64,000 nt of DNA, from the NCBI RefSeq assembly GCF_037023755.1, contig NZ_CP146100.1, positions 1,738,501 to 1,802,500 of the forward strand, in the 5' to 3' direction. The notes below the pieces were generated by a model. The model did not search any database and was not told the DNA's origin. It saw nothing but the letters and a program-made list of their open reading frames with translations. Shown one piece after another: positions 25,317 to 34,608 of the stretch (the stretch's first letter is position 1; the number at the start of each line of letters is the position of its first letter). Source of the DNA: Saccharopolyspora sp. SCSIO 74807. GTDB taxonomy: Bacteria > Actinomycetota > Actinomycetes > Mycobacteriales > Pseudonocardiaceae. The translations under genes and the position numbers were made by a program.

Positions 25317-28300
25317 GTGAACGACGAGCGTGACGACCCGGCTCGTGGCCGCCACTCCCGGCAGCCCGAAGGTCGCAACCCCGGTCCCCCCGAAGACCGG
25401 GACACGCCCCCCACGGCCCGGCAGCAGGGTCCGCGGTCGCAAGGACCACCGCCGGGGCCGCCCCCCGGGCAGGGTGGTGCGCCGCAGGGGCCGCCGCCGA
25501 ACCAGCAGCCGCCGCAGTCCGGCAGGCCCGCCGGTCCGCCGCCCGGGCAGGGCGGCGCTCCGCAGCGTCCGCCGCAGGGTCCGCCTGCTGGGCAGCAGGG
25601 CCCGCAGCAAGGCCAGCCGCAGCGGCCCGGTCAGCAGGGGCCCGGTCAGCAGGGAGCCGGTCAGCAAGGACCGCCGCCCGGACCGCCGCCGGGGCAAGGG
25701 CCGCGCGCAGGAGATGGTGCGGGCCGTTCCCGGCAGGGCGAACAGCCGCAGTGGCCCGGTGAAGGAGCGCAGTCCGGGCCGGACACCGTGCGCAACGGTC
25801 CGTCCGGCCAGCAGCGCTCGGGTTCGGCTCCGGAGTCGCCGCAGGAGACGACCGGCGCGTGGACTCCGTCGTTCGACGATGACGACGACGATGGCGCCTC
25901 GGGTTCGCGCGGCGATTCGGCGGAGGGGCGCAAGCTCGACTTACCGACGTCGTTCGCCCAGCAGCCGCCGCCTCCGCGGGAGCAGGCCGGTGGCAGGCAG
26001 GCGCCGCCCGGTGCGGGTCAGCGTCCGCAGCCGCCCCAGCAGCCGCCGAACGCCCAGCAGCCGAATCCGCAGCAGCCCCCGCAGCAGCCCGGCGAGCAGG
26101 GCACTCAGCAGGTGGGTCCGCAGCAGCGCCCCGGTCAGCAGCCGACCCGGCAGGGCCCCCCTCCGCCCCCGGGCGGCCAGCAGGGCACCCGCCAGGTGCC
26201 GCCGACCGGTAGGCCGCCGCAGGATCCGGGCGAACGGCCAACCGCGAACATTCCGCAAACTCCCGGCAACGCCCGGGACGGCGGTTCGAACCGGGGATCG
26301 CGGGGTGGTGCCGCAGCCGCCGGTGGCGTCGTCGGTGGAGTAGCCGGCGCCGCTGCGGCCGGCGGTGCCGCGGCCGCAGCCGGTGCGGGCTCCGGCGCGG
26401 CGGGCGGTGCGGCCGGTGCAGCGGGCGCGGCGGGCGGCGCGGGCGGTTCCATGCGCGAGCCGGAGCTGCTCACCCACGAATCCCGTGCCGCCGGGTACAA
26501 CTACTACTCGGACAGCTCTTATTCGGACGGCGGGCGCTACGACGACTACGACGACTTCGACGACGGGTATTCGGATGGCGCCTACGCGGACGGCCCGTAC
26601 GACGACGATCCGGACGGTCTCTTCCCGGACGACGAGATGAGCGCCAGCAAGGCCAAGCGCAAGGTGATCTGGCGCCGGATACGCCGCGGCTGCTACGTGG
26701 CCGCGGCCGCGATGCTGCTGCTTGGCATCGGCACCTTCGCCTGGGGCTACACCATGTGGGAGGTCCCGAACCCGGAGAAGATCGCCAGTGAGACCCAGCA
26801 GACCATCACGATCAATTACGCCAACGGCCAAGAGATGACCCGCGTGGAGCCCGAGGGCGGCGGGACGACGATGATCCGCGACCTGCGCAAAGAAGTGGCG
26901 AAACCGATGCTCGACGCCACCGTCGCAGCCGAGGACGCGTCCTTCTACAGCAACCCCGGGTTCTCCATCAGGGGGATCGCCGGCGCGGTGTTCAACCAGT
27001 TCGTCGGTGGCCAGGGCGGCGGTTCCACGCTGACTCAGCAGTACGTCAAGCTCGCGCTGGACCAGGACGAGTACTCGATCACGCGCAAGGTGAAGGAAGT
27101 CGTCATCGCCTACAAGGTGACGAACCAGCAGAGCAAGGACGACATCCTCAAGGCTTACATGAACACCGCCTACTACGGGCGGGGCGCGCGGGGCATCCAC
27201 GACGCTGCTGAGGCGTACTTCGGCAAGCTGCCCTCGGAGCTCAATCCGAGTGAGGCCGCAGTGCTCGCCGGCATGGTGCAGCGTCCTTACGACAACGACC
27301 CGCGCGCGGACAAGGAACAGGCGCAGAGCCGCTGGGAGTACGTGGCCGGGCAGATGCTGGCGAACAAGTTCGTCAGCAAGGCCGAACGCGACGCGATGCA
27401 ATTGCCCGAGACCCGTCCGCGCGACGCGTGGACCAGCAAGGGCGACGGCAGCTCCCACCTGCACGTCCGCAAGCAGGTCCTCGCGGAGCTCGAACGGGAG
27501 GGTTACGACCAGCAGGCGCTGTCCCTCGGCGGCTACACGATCACCACGAACATCGATCCCAACGCGCAGCGGGCCGCGGAGGAAGCCGTCCAGCGCACCT
27601 TGCAGGGCCAGCCCCAGAACCTGCACACCACGCTCGCAGCGGTCGAGCCGAAGACCGGCAACGTGCGCGCCTACTACGGCGGCGGTGACAACGTCTTCTT
27701 CGACTACGCCGGTTCGCCGCAGCCGCCGGGTTCGTCGTTCAAGCCGTTCGTCGCGGCCGCGGGCCTGAAGAAGGGCTACGGCCTGGGCGAGACCTACGAC
27801 GGCAGCAACAACCAGATGATCGCCGGTACGAAGTTCTCCAACGCCGAAGGCTCGACCTGCGACGACCCCAAGAACTGCGGCGTCCGCGAAGCGATGAACG
27901 AGTCGGTGAACACCGTGTTCGTCAACATGGCGGTGCGGTTCGGACCGCCCTCGGTCCGCGAAGCCGCGATCGACGCGGGCATCCCGGCCCAGTTCAGCGG
28001 CAAGCCGAGCCTGCAGAACGCGGACGGCACCATCGACTCCGGTATCGCCCTGGGTGCCTACCCGGTGCGCACCATCGACATGGCCTCCGCATATGGCACC
28101 TTCGCCAACGACGGCAAACGGGTGCAGCCGAGGTTCGTGCAGAAGGTCGAGAACTCCGTGAAGTCGGAGACCTTCTCGTCCCCGCCGCCGCAGCCCGCGT
28201 TCGACAAGGACGGCGAGAAGTCCAAGAACATCGCCGCGAACGTCATCGAGTCGATGCTCGGGGTGGCCGAGCACTCCAAGCTGCCGCTGGACCGCAACCG

Positions 28301-28841
28301 GCCGGTGGCGTCGAAGACCGGTACCCACCAGTTCGCCGAGACCGGTGACAACCAGAACGCGTGGATGATCGGCACCACGCCGCAGTTGTCCACCGCGGTC
28401 GGGATGCTCGCGGACGAGAACGGCAAGCCCGTTGCGGTGCGGGACAAGACCGGCAAGTCGTTCTACGGCAGCGGACTGCCAGGTGACGTCTGGCAGGAGT
28501 TCATGAACGCCTACCACAAGAACCTGCCGGTGGAGCAGTTCCCGAAGCCGACGCCGATCGGCCAGTACCAGGTGAAGCCGCCGCCACCGCCGCCGGCGCC
28601 GTCCACCACGGCACCGCCGCCGACCACGTCCTCGTTGCCGCCGACAACGTCTTCGCTGCCGCCCACGAGCAGCGAGAGCGAGACGTCGGAGAGCGAGACC
28701 GAGTCGTCGCGGCCCGGTCCCGGCTCCGGCTGCGGCCTGTTCGGCTGCCCCGGTGGCGGGAACGACAGCCCGGGCGGCGACGACGGCGGCGCGGGGATGC
28801 CGAACGGCGTGGCCCCGACCCGGGGACGCGACGGCGAATGA
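25317..28841 (+). CDS. ponA: Bifunctional penicillin-binding protein (class A PBP)
   Basis: This 1,174-residue class A PBP polymerises and cross-links peptidoglycan on the outer face of the membrane. The cytosolic N-terminus of about 440 residues is unusual: Pro/Gln/Gly repeats, an Ala/Gly-rich stretch near 340-380 and a Tyr/Asp-rich acidic patch. A membrane helix (CYVAAAAMLLLGIGTFAWGY) follows. The glycosyltransferase domain has AEDASFYSNPGFSIRGIA and QGGGSTLTQQYVKLA. The transpeptidase domain has SSFKPF (SxxK), SVN and KTGT. The C-terminus is a Pro/Ser/Thr-rich tail with one Cys pair. The GTG at 25317 has TCCTGGAGGCCAACTC before it. The length far exceeds typical 680-820 because of the N-terminus. 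The gene is the orthologue in position of mycobacterial ponA1. Confidence 0.95.
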   Translation: MNDERDDPARGRHSRQPEGRNPGPPEDRDTPPTARQQGPRSQGPPPGPPPGQGGAPQGPPPNQQPPQSGRPAGPPPGQGGAPQRPPQGPPAGQQGPQQGQPQRPGQQGPGQQGAGQQGPPPGPPPGQGPRAGDGAGRSRQGEQPQWPGEGAQSGPDTVRNGPSGQQRSGSAPESPQETTGAWTPSFDDDDDDGASGSRGDSAEGRKLDLPTSFAQQPPPPREQAGGRQAPPGAGQRPQPPQQPPNAQQPNPQQPPQQPGEQGTQQVGPQQRPGQQPTRQGPPPPPGGQQGTRQVPPTGRPPQDPGERPTANIPQTPGNARDGGSNRGSRGGAAAAGGVVGGVAGAAAAGGAAAAAGAGSGAAGGAAGAAGAAGGAGGSMREPELLTHESRAAGYNYYSDSSYSDGGRYDDYDDFDDGYSDGAYADGPYDDDPDGLFPDDEMSASKAKRKVIWRRIRRGCYVAAAAMLLLGIGTFAWGYTMWEVPNPEKIASETQQTITINYANGQEMTRVEPEGGGTTMIRDLRKEVAKPMLDATVAAEDASFYSNPGFSIRGIAGAVFNQFVGGQGGGSTLTQQYVKLALDQDEYSITRKVKEVVIAYKVTNQQSKDDILKAYMNTAYYGRGARGIHDAAEAYFGKLPSELNPSEAAVLAGMVQRPYDNDPRADKEQAQSRWEYVAGQMLANKFVSKAERDAMQLPETRPRDAWTSKGDGSSHLHVRKQVLAELEREGYDQQALSLGGYTITTNIDPNAQRAAEEAVQRTLQGQPQNLHTTLAAVEPKTGNVRAYYGGGDNVFFDYAGSPQPPGSSFKPFVAAAGLKKGYGLGETYDGSNNQMIAGTKFSNAEGSTCDDPKNCGVREAMNESVNTVFVNMAVRFGPPSVREAAIDAGIPAQFSGKPSLQNADGTIDSGIALGAYPVRTIDMASAYGTFANDGKRVQPRFVQKVENSVKSETFSSPPPQPAFDKDGEKSKNIAANVIESMLGVAEHSKLPLDRNRPVASKTGTHQFAETGDNQNAWMIGTTPQLSTAVGMLADENGKPVAVRDKTGKSFYGSGLPGDVWQEFMNAYHKNLPVEQFPKPTPIGQYQVKPPPPPPAPSTTAPPPTTSSLPPTTSSLPPTSSESETSESETESSRPGPGSGCGLFGCPGGGNDSPGGDDGGAGMPNGVAPTRGRDGE

Positions 28842-28850
28842 ACCGTCGAT

Positions 28851-28887
28851 CCGCACCGGGTGGCGCTTCCGGCGCCACCCGGTGCGG
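28851..28887 (+). terminator. Terminator after the PBP gene
   Basis: CCGCACCGGGTGGCGC pairs perfectly with GCGCCACCCGGTGCGG (16 bp, 5-nt loop), 10 bp past the stop. Confidence 0.85.
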
Positions 28888-28925
28888 GCGCGGGCGCGGG
28901 CTCGCCCGGGACGTAGCATCCGGGC

Positions 28926-30572
28926 GTGTCCACGAAGCCCGAGCACGCCGGCACCGAGCTTGAGGAGCCCGTAAAGGTGAGCGCGGCCGTGGACGGCGAG
29001 TCGCTGGACGCCGCGGACCGGGTCGCGCCGAGTTGGACCGAACCCGTCGCGGCCGCGGCCGCGCGGCCGTTCGGCGGCCGGATGGGCAGGCACGCGCAGG
29101 TCGGCAGGCAGTGGTTCTGGACGCCGCTGCGGGTGGTGCTGCTGCTGGCGATGGTGACGCTCTCGGCGGCCTACCTGTTCAAAGCGCCGTGCCTGCAGAC
29201 TTACGACACGTCGCAGGGTCCGCAGCTGGACTGGCGGCACGGCAAGCAGTACACGGCGATGTGCTATTCGGACGTCATCCCCCGGTTCGGCATGGGCGAT
29301 CTCGCCCCGGACGGGGTGTTCCCGTACAAGACGCCGTGGACGCAGAGCCCCGGGGCGACCCAGCCGGACCGGTACATGGAGTACCCGGTGGTCACCGGCG
29401 TCTTCCAGTGGGTCAACGCGAAGATCGCCGACGGCTGGTCGACGCTGGCCGGACTCGGCTGGCTGCCTTCCGCGCTGATCACCGTCGTGTACTTCAACGT
29501 CACCGCGTTCTGGCTCACCGCGGCGTGGCTGAGCACGGCGTGGGCGGTGCTGCTGCTGGGCGGGCGACGACCGTGGGATTCGGCGCTGGTGGCGTTGTCA
29601 CCGCTGGCGTTCGTGCACGCCTTCACCAACTTCGACGCGCTCGCCGTCGCGCTCGCGACCGGCGGGTTGCTCGCGTGGTCGCGGCGACGACCGGGTTGGG
29701 CCGGGGCGCTGATCGGGCTGGGCGCCGCGGCGAAGCTCTATCCGCTCCTGCTGCTCGGGCCGCTGCTGGTGCTGTGCCTGCGTTCCGGGAGGTTGCGGGA
29801 CGGCGGACGAGTGCTGCTCTCGACCGCGGTGGCCTGGCTGATCGTGAACGTGCCGATCTTGGCGCTGTACCCGAGGGGCTGGAGCGAGTTCTACCGGCTC
29901 AACGGCAGCAGGTCTGCGGACCCGGACTCGCTGTACAACGTGCTGTACCACTACACCGGCTGGGCCGGGTTCGACGGTCCGCTGGCCGCCGGCCAGGTGC
30001 CGGTGGTGCTCAACGCGGTCTCGCTCGGCGTGTTCGCCCTCGCCTGCGCGGGAATCGCCTGGCTCGCGCTGGCCGCGCCGGTGCGCCCGCGGCTGGTGCA
30101 GCTGTGCTTCCTGGTCGTGGCGGTGTTCCTGCTGACCAACAAGGTGTGGAGCCCGCAGTACTCGCTGTGGCTGGTGCCGCTGGCGGTGCTGGCGGTGCCG
30201 CGCTGGCGGTGGCTGCTGAGCTGGATGATCGCCGATGCGGCGCTGTGGGCACCGCGGATGTACTACTACCTCGGCACCGGCAACAAGGGACTGCCGGAAG
30301 GCTGGTTCCTCGGCGCCGTGCTGGTGCGGGACGCGCTGGTGATCGCGCTGTGCGTGCTGGTGGTGCGGGAGATCCTGCGCCCGAAGACGGATCGGGTGCG
30401 TACCTCGCTCGAACCCGCGGGCGCGCACGAGCGTCCGGCCGTGCACGACCCGTCCGGTGGCGTGCTCGACGACGCACCGGACCGGTTCACGCTGCCGTGG
30501 CCGCATCGCCTGACGAAGCGGCTGTCCGAAGGGGCGCGCGCCGCCGTCGGCGGTCCCGCGCCGTTCAAGTGA
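28926..30572 (+). CDS. GT87-type membrane glycosyltransferase
   Basis: This 548-residue protein starts at GTG 28926, 6 nt after TAGCAT, which suggests a leaderless transcript. Residues 1-70 are cytosolic. About ten membrane helices follow. The first outer loop holds KAPCLQTYDTSQGPQLD, CYSDVIPRFGMGDLAPDGVFPY and DRYMEYPVVTGVFQW, typical of the actinobacterial DUF2029 mannosyltransferase-like family found after ponA1 (Rv0051 position). Later FDALAVALATGGLLAWSRRR, GLGAAAKLYPLLLLGPLLV and TNKVWSPQYSLWLVPLAVLA match the family. The C-terminal 60 residues are soluble. The stop overlaps the convergent GT87 gene by 8 bp. Substrate is unknown; a polyprenol-linked sugar donor is likely. Confidence 0.88.
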   Translation: MSTKPEHAGTELEEPVKVSAAVDGESLDAADRVAPSWTEPVAAAAARPFGGRMGRHAQVGRQWFWTPLRVVLLLAMVTLSAAYLFKAPCLQTYDTSQGPQLDWRHGKQYTAMCYSDVIPRFGMGDLAPDGVFPYKTPWTQSPGATQPDRYMEYPVVTGVFQWVNAKIADGWSTLAGLGWLPSALITVVYFNVTAFWLTAAWLSTAWAVLLLGGRRPWDSALVALSPLAFVHAFTNFDALAVALATGGLLAWSRRRPGWAGALIGLGAAAKLYPLLLLGPLLVLCLRSGRLRDGGRVLLSTAVAWLIVNVPILALYPRGWSEFYRLNGSRSADPDSLYNVLYHYTGWAGFDGPLAAGQVPVVLNAVSLGVFALACAGIAWLALAAPVRPRLVQLCFLVVAVFLLTNKVWSPQYSLWLVPLAVLAVPRWRWLLSWMIADAALWAPRMYYYLGTGNKGLPEGWFLGAVLVRDALVIALCVLVVREILRPKTDRVRTSLEPAGAHERPAVHDPSGGVLDDAPDRFTLPWPHRLTKRLSEGARAAVGGPAPFK

Positions 30573-31926
30573 GCGGCTCGTCCACCGAGTTCCGCGCGCC
30601 GAGGAATGCCACGAACAATCCGGCCAGCAACACGGCCCGGCCCCACACCCCGATCATCAGGGCTTGCGCGGTGAACCCGTCGTTGATCCCGGTCGGCGAG
30701 TACATCCACGGGAAGATGCTCAACCCCATCGCCAGGTCCGCCAGCAGGTAGCCGACGATCCAGCCCCAGCGCACCCGGACCAGCACGAAGAACGGCAACA
30801 GCCACAGCGTGTACTGCGGCGAGTGCACCTTGTGCAGCAGCAGGAATCCGCACAGCATCGCCGCCGACACCTGCAGCCAGGGGAACGTCCCCGCCCGCAG
30901 CTGCATCCGCCGTCCGACCAGGCAAGCCGCGGCGAACGAGCCGAGCATCAGCAGCGGGGACGCCACGCTGACCGCGGCCTGGAACCCGTCGGCGTCGGCG
31001 AACGAGCGGAAACCCCAGTACCAGATGGAGTTCGTGCTCAGGTCCACCTCGCGCTGCGACTGGAACTGGAACGACGCCAGCCAGCCGCGGAAGCCGGCCA
31101 GCGCGAACGGGAGGTTGACCAGCAGCACCGTTCCCGCCGCGGCGGCGACCACGGCGAGCGCACCGCGCACGTCGTAGCGCTTGCCCGGCGGCAGCCCGGA
31201 TGGCAGCTCAGCGCCGCGGCGGCCACCGGTGAGCACGTACAGCGCGAGCGGCAGCACGAACAAGCCCGGGTAGATCTTGCACGCGAACCCCGCTCCGAGC
31301 AGCACCGACGCCCAGAACGCGCGCTTGCGCAACGGCATCGTCGTGCACCGGTGCACGACGAACACCGCCGCGGTCGCGCACCCGACCGCAGGCAGGTCCC
31401 AGTTGTGGAACGCGTACAGCACCAGTGGCGGACCCAGCGCCCACAGCAGCGCGCGCCACCGGCTCAACCGCCCCAGCCACCAGGCGACCGCCAGCCCGAA
31501 CGGGGCCATGAGCAGCGCCGATGCGGCCAGGAAGCCGGCATCGGTGTGCACCAGCAACGCCCCGAGCCAGATCAACAGCCCGGACAGCACCGGGTATTCG
31601 ACGACACCGCCGTGCAGCGAACCGTCCTCGTCGATTCCGCCGTGCACGTACGGGAAGGTGTGCCGGTCGATGTCCCGGCCGATCCACAGGTTCTGGATGT
31701 CCGAGTAGCAGCCGTCCCGGTAGGAACGCTCCTGGTAGGACGGTTCGGAACGGCCCCACTCGTCGAACTCCGGCCCGGTGCAGCGCGCCTTGTTCGCGTA
31801 CCCGGCCGCCATCGTCAACGCGGTCAGCAAGCACAGCAGGGCCAGCGCTGCGAAGGTGAGCCGCCGCGCGGTGCGGCTGGGATCGGGGACGTCGAAGATC
31901 GGGGCGGTCGGGAGCTGCTCGCGCAT
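30565..31926 (-). CDS. GT87-type membrane glycosyltransferase (second copy, convergent)
   Basis: This 453-residue polytopic protein is a paralogue of the gene it faces. It keeps the family layout: an early outer loop with DGCYSDIQNLWIGRDI and GGVVEYPVLSGLLIWLGALL, then FHNWDLPAVGCATAAVFVVH, LGAGFACKIYPGLFVLPLAL, and HKVHSPQYTLWLLPFFVLVR. The ATG at 31926 has GGAAGGACATCG before it, while the longer frame to 32136 is not protein-like. It lies 79 bp after nfo on the same strand, so they may be co-transcribed. Two convergent homologues of this type suggest a shared envelope glycan pathway with different acceptor steps. This is inference. Confidence 0.88.
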   Translation of the reverse strand: MREQLPTAPIFDVPDPSRTARRLTFAALALLCLLTALTMAAGYANKARCTGPEFDEWGRSEPSYQERSYRDGCYSDIQNLWIGRDIDRHTFPYVHGGIDEDGSLHGGVVEYPVLSGLLIWLGALLVHTDAGFLAASALLMAPFGLAVAWWLGRLSRWRALLWALGPPLVLYAFHNWDLPAVGCATAAVFVVHRCTTMPLRKRAFWASVLLGAGFACKIYPGLFVLPLALYVLTGGRRGAELPSGLPPGKRYDVRGALAVVAAAAGTVLLVNLPFALAGFRGWLASFQFQSQREVDLSTNSIWYWGFRSFADADGFQAAVSVASPLLMLGSFAAACLVGRRMQLRAGTFPWLQVSAAMLCGFLLLHKVHSPQYTLWLLPFFVLVRVRWGWIVGYLLADLAMGLSIFPWMYSPTGINDGFTAQALMIGVWGRAVLLAGLFVAFLGARNSVDEPLT

Positions 31927-32005
31927 CGATGTCCTTCCCGCCGCTTCGGCTCCGGGCGGTCGGGGGCGCGCCCGCGGAACCGACCCTAACGGGCGATCGG
32001 GACGA

Positions 32006-32776
32006 TCAGCCGCCGACCTTGCTCCGCAGGAACTCGATGTCCGCGGCCTGCCCCTCGCCCGGCGTCTCCACCACGACCGGCGCACCGGCGCTGCGGCACA
32101 CCTCGGCCAGCACGTCCGGGTCGATCTCGCCCGCACCGATGTTCGCGTGCCGGTCCCGCGAGGAGCCGAAACCGTCCCGCGAGTCGTTCAGGTGCACCAG
32201 GTCGATCCGCCCGGTGATCGCCTTGACCCGCTCGACGATGCCGGGCAGGTCCTCCCCCGCCGCGTGCGCGTGGCAGGTGTCCAGGCAGAACCCGGCGCCG
32301 AACTCGCCGACGGCGTCCCACAACCGGGCCAGCACGTCGAACCGGCGGGCCATCGCGTTCGCCCCGCCCGCGGTGTTCTCGATCAGCACCGGGACTTCGA
32401 ACCCGCCTTCGGCGGCCTGCCGCTCGAACAGCTTGCGCCAGTTCGCGATGCCTTCGGCCGGGTCGTCGTCCTTGGTCACGTGCCCGCCGTGCACGACCAG
32501 GCCCTGCGCGCCGACTTCGGCCGCTGCCTTGGCCTGCTGGGTGACCGCCTTGCGGGACGGGATGCGGATGCGGTTGTTCAGCGAGGCGACGTTGATGACG
32601 TACGGGGAGTGCACGAACACCGCGAGTTCGCTGTCCCGCAGCTGGGCGGCCTGCGGGTGCGGCTTCGGGGCTTTCCAGCCCTGCGGCTCGGACAGGAAGA
32701 ACTGCACGACCTCCGCACCCCGCTCGGTGGCGGCGGTCAGCGGGTCGTCGTCGCGGACGTGGGCCCCGATGCGCAT
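32006..32776 (-). CDS. nfo: Endonuclease IV (AP endonuclease)
   Basis: This 256-residue enzyme cleaves DNA 5' to abasic sites in base excision repair. The TIM-barrel metal ligands of the Nfo family are all seen: VHSPYVINVAS, VVHGGHVTKDD, VLIENTAGG (Glu), FCLDTCHAHAAG, VHLNDSRDGFGSSRDRHANIG and VVETPGEG. The length is typical of actinobacterial Nfo. The ATG at 32776 lies 6 nt after TAAGCT with no ribosome site, suggesting a leaderless transcript. In mycobacteria nfo (end) lies elsewhere, so its place between glycosyltransferase and cell-surface genes is local. Confidence 0.95.
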   Translation of the reverse strand: MRIGAHVRDDDPLTAATERGAEVVQFFLSEPQGWKAPKPHPQAAQLRDSELAVFVHSPYVINVASLNNRIRIPSRKAVTQQAKAAAEVGAQGLVVHGGHVTKDDDPAEGIANWRKLFERQAAEGGFEVPVLIENTAGGANAMARRFDVLARLWDAVGEFGAGFCLDTCHAHAAGEDLPGIVERVKAITGRIDLVHLNDSRDGFGSSRDRHANIGAGEIDPDVLAEVCRSAGAPVVVETPGEGQAADIEFLRSKVGG

Positions 32777-32954
32777 GGCCGCAGCTTACGAGCGAGCCCG
32801 GACAGCGCGGCGGCCGGACCCGGCGCCGGATTCCCAGGATGCGGATTCCGCCGGTTTTTCACTGCACTGGCCGTCACTCAGCGCGCTGATCCACGTTATT
32901 TTCACCGGAGGGTGTTAATCGCTGTCACGCGGCGGTGATCTTCGGGGAGGAACC

Positions 32955-33953
32955 ATGAGCGACGGCCTGGCCGCCGATCAGCAGTCGAACGCGCAGGTGA
33001 ACCCACTGGTCAGCGAACGTCCGCCGAGCAGGGCGATGGGCCGGGTGCTCGCCGCGGGCGCGGCAGGAGCGTTGGTCACCGCGAGCACCCTGCTCGGCGC
33101 GGGTACCGCGAACGCCGCCGGCTCCGCGGTGATCGAGCAGTGCACCGGAAGCACCGACAGCAGCGAGTTCGGCCAGCGCATCGTGGCCAGCCCGGCCGCG
33201 CTGGACGCGAAGGTGGAGCAGGCCGTGCTGCTGGCGTTCCCGCTGCAGTTCGACCTCGCCAAGCAGGCGAAGGAGGAGTTCAGCGGCAGCGGGTCGGTCG
33301 GCCTCGGCACCGTCGGCGAGGAGACCCGGACCTTCTCCGGTCAGAACCTCGCGGACGCTTTCGCCGGGCAGATCGAAGGTCTCTCCGGGCTGCAGGACAA
33401 GGGCTCCGAGGTGAGCACCCACGTCCGCAACCTCGCCGCGCTCGGCTGCATCGGCGGCGCGCGGGTGCCGGGTCAGGAGCAGCCGCCACCGCCGCCACCG
33501 GAGCCCGCGCCCGAACCCGAGGAACCCAGCGAGCAACCCGCACCACCGTCGGCCGAACCCGGCGTTCCTGCGGACGACGAGACTTCCGCGCCGGTCGCGG
33601 CGCCGGGCACGCCGCGCGCCGACCCGCGCGTCGGGACTTCCGCGCCGGTCGTCGTGGTGCCGCCGAACTACGGCTCGGCCGCGCCCGGAACACTGCCGCC
33701 GTGGGCGCAGTCGCAGTTCGGCGCGGCACCCGGATTCGCCCCGAACGTGGGTGACCTGCGCGAACAAGCCGCCGCGAAGCAGCGCGAGCAGCGGGATAAC
33801 GCCGCGCAGCAAGAGGTCCGCGCCGCGGGCAAGGCCGAGACACTGCCGGCCGGGCAGGACAACCGAGTCGCGCTGCCGGTGCTCATCGCCGCGATCTCGC
33901 TGGCCGGGGTGACCGCCGCGCTGGTGCGCACCTGGGTGCTGCGCCGCGCCTGA
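32955..33953 (+). CDS. Exported, C-terminally anchored protein of unknown function
   Basis: This 332-residue protein is not recognised. The first 28 residues are polar, followed by a hydrophobic signal (VLAAGAAGALVTASTLLGAG, then TANAAGS as cleavage site). A folded domain of about 110 residues with two Cys (EQCTGSTDSSEFGQ and LAALGCIGGA) comes next. A Pro/Glu-rich linker (QEQPPPPPPEPAPEPEEP and so on) leads to a C-terminal membrane helix (LPVLIAAISLAGVTAALVRT) and basic tail (WVLRRA). This is a surface-anchored layout. GGGGAGGAACC before the ATG makes the start secure. It occupies the place between the GT87/nfo genes and rpsF. Confidence 0.85.
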   Translation: MSDGLAADQQSNAQVNPLVSERPPSRAMGRVLAAGAAGALVTASTLLGAGTANAAGSAVIEQCTGSTDSSEFGQRIVASPAALDAKVEQAVLLAFPLQFDLAKQAKEEFSGSGSVGLGTVGEETRTFSGQNLADAFAGQIEGLSGLQDKGSEVSTHVRNLAALGCIGGARVPGQEQPPPPPPEPAPEPEEPSEQPAPPSAEPGVPADDETSAPVAAPGTPRADPRVGTSAPVVVVPPNYGSAAPGTLPPWAQSQFGAAPGFAPNVGDLREQAAAKQREQRDNAAQQEVRAAGKAETLPAGQDNRVALPVLIAAISLAGVTAALVRTWVLRRA

Positions 33954-34069
33954 TGCGGAATTGCTTGCGGCCGGCCGCCTCGCCGACCGGCCCGGAAACC
34001 TTGAGGCACTCGTACCCACCGGACCGGCGCGCGGCGCACCCGCCACGCGGTCCTGTCGGGGCAGGTTGC

Positions 34070-34155
34070 TAGCCTGGTCGACGTTCGTGGACGCGAACGA
34101 CCCTCCTGCCACGGAAAGTCCGTGGCCGTGAGTCCACAGGAGGTGAGTGGTCCTC
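34070..34155 (+). promoter_or_regulatory. Promoter and structured leader of the rpsF operon
   Basis: TAGCCT (34070-34075) is a -10-like box. In the leader a hairpin (GCCACGGA with TCCGTGGC, 34108-34126) is enclosed by CCTCCTG (34102-34108) and the ribosome site CAGGAGG (34137-34143), which are complementary. The leader could hide the ribosome site. rpsF leaders in many bacteria bind the S6:S18 complex for feedback control. Whether this one does is inference. Confidence 0.5.
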
Positions 34156-34509
34156 ATGCGTCATTACGAGCTCATGGTCATCCTCGACCCGAGCCTGGAC
34201 GAGCGCAACGTGCCGCAGTCCCTGGAGAACTTCCTCAAGGTCATCCGCAACGATGGCGGCAGCATCGAGAAGCTCGAAGTCTGGGGCCGTCGCCGGCTCT
34301 CCTACGAGATCGACAAGCACGCCGAGGGCATCTACGTCGTGCTGGACATCAACAGCGAGTCCGCCTCGATCAAGGAGCTGGACCGCCAGCTCAACCTGAA
34401 CGAGAACGTGCTGCGCACCAAGGTGCTGCGGCGCGTGGTCGAGCCGCGCAAGGCCGCCCGCGTCGCCCGCGCCGCGGCGAAGGCGAACAAGCAGACCGCC
34501 TCGGCCTGA
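34156..34509 (+). CDS. rpsF: Ribosomal protein bS6
   Basis: This 117-residue protein is a component of the 30S subunit that forms a heterodimer with S18 on 16S rRNA. The start [19 protein letters not shown], the segment [20 protein letters not shown] and [20 protein letters not shown] are standard. The ATG at 34156 is used rather than the GTG at 34147, because AGGAGGTG lies 10 nt before it. It is the first gene of the rpsF-ssb-rpsR-rplI operon. The C-terminus is an Ala/Lys/Arg-rich tail. Confidence 0.97.
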   Translation: MRHYELMVILDPSLDERNVPQSLENFLKVIRNDGGSIEKLEVWGRRRLSYEIDKHAEGIYVVLDINSESASIKELDRQLNLNENVLRTKVLRRVVEPRKAARVARAAAKANKQTASA

Positions 34510-34608
34510 GCACCCGATCGGACCTCCCGCCCCGGCGGCAGGCGGTTCGCGCCTCGCTGAATCCGCACGGCAAGACAGTTCCCGCACCTCAAGGACGGAG
34601 TCCAGGCG

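Noticed and set aside
25941-29240. Open frame of 1,099 codons on the minus strand
   Set aside because: It is the shadow of the PBP gene, with Arg/Val-rich sequence and no domain. The plus-strand frame has all PBP motifs.
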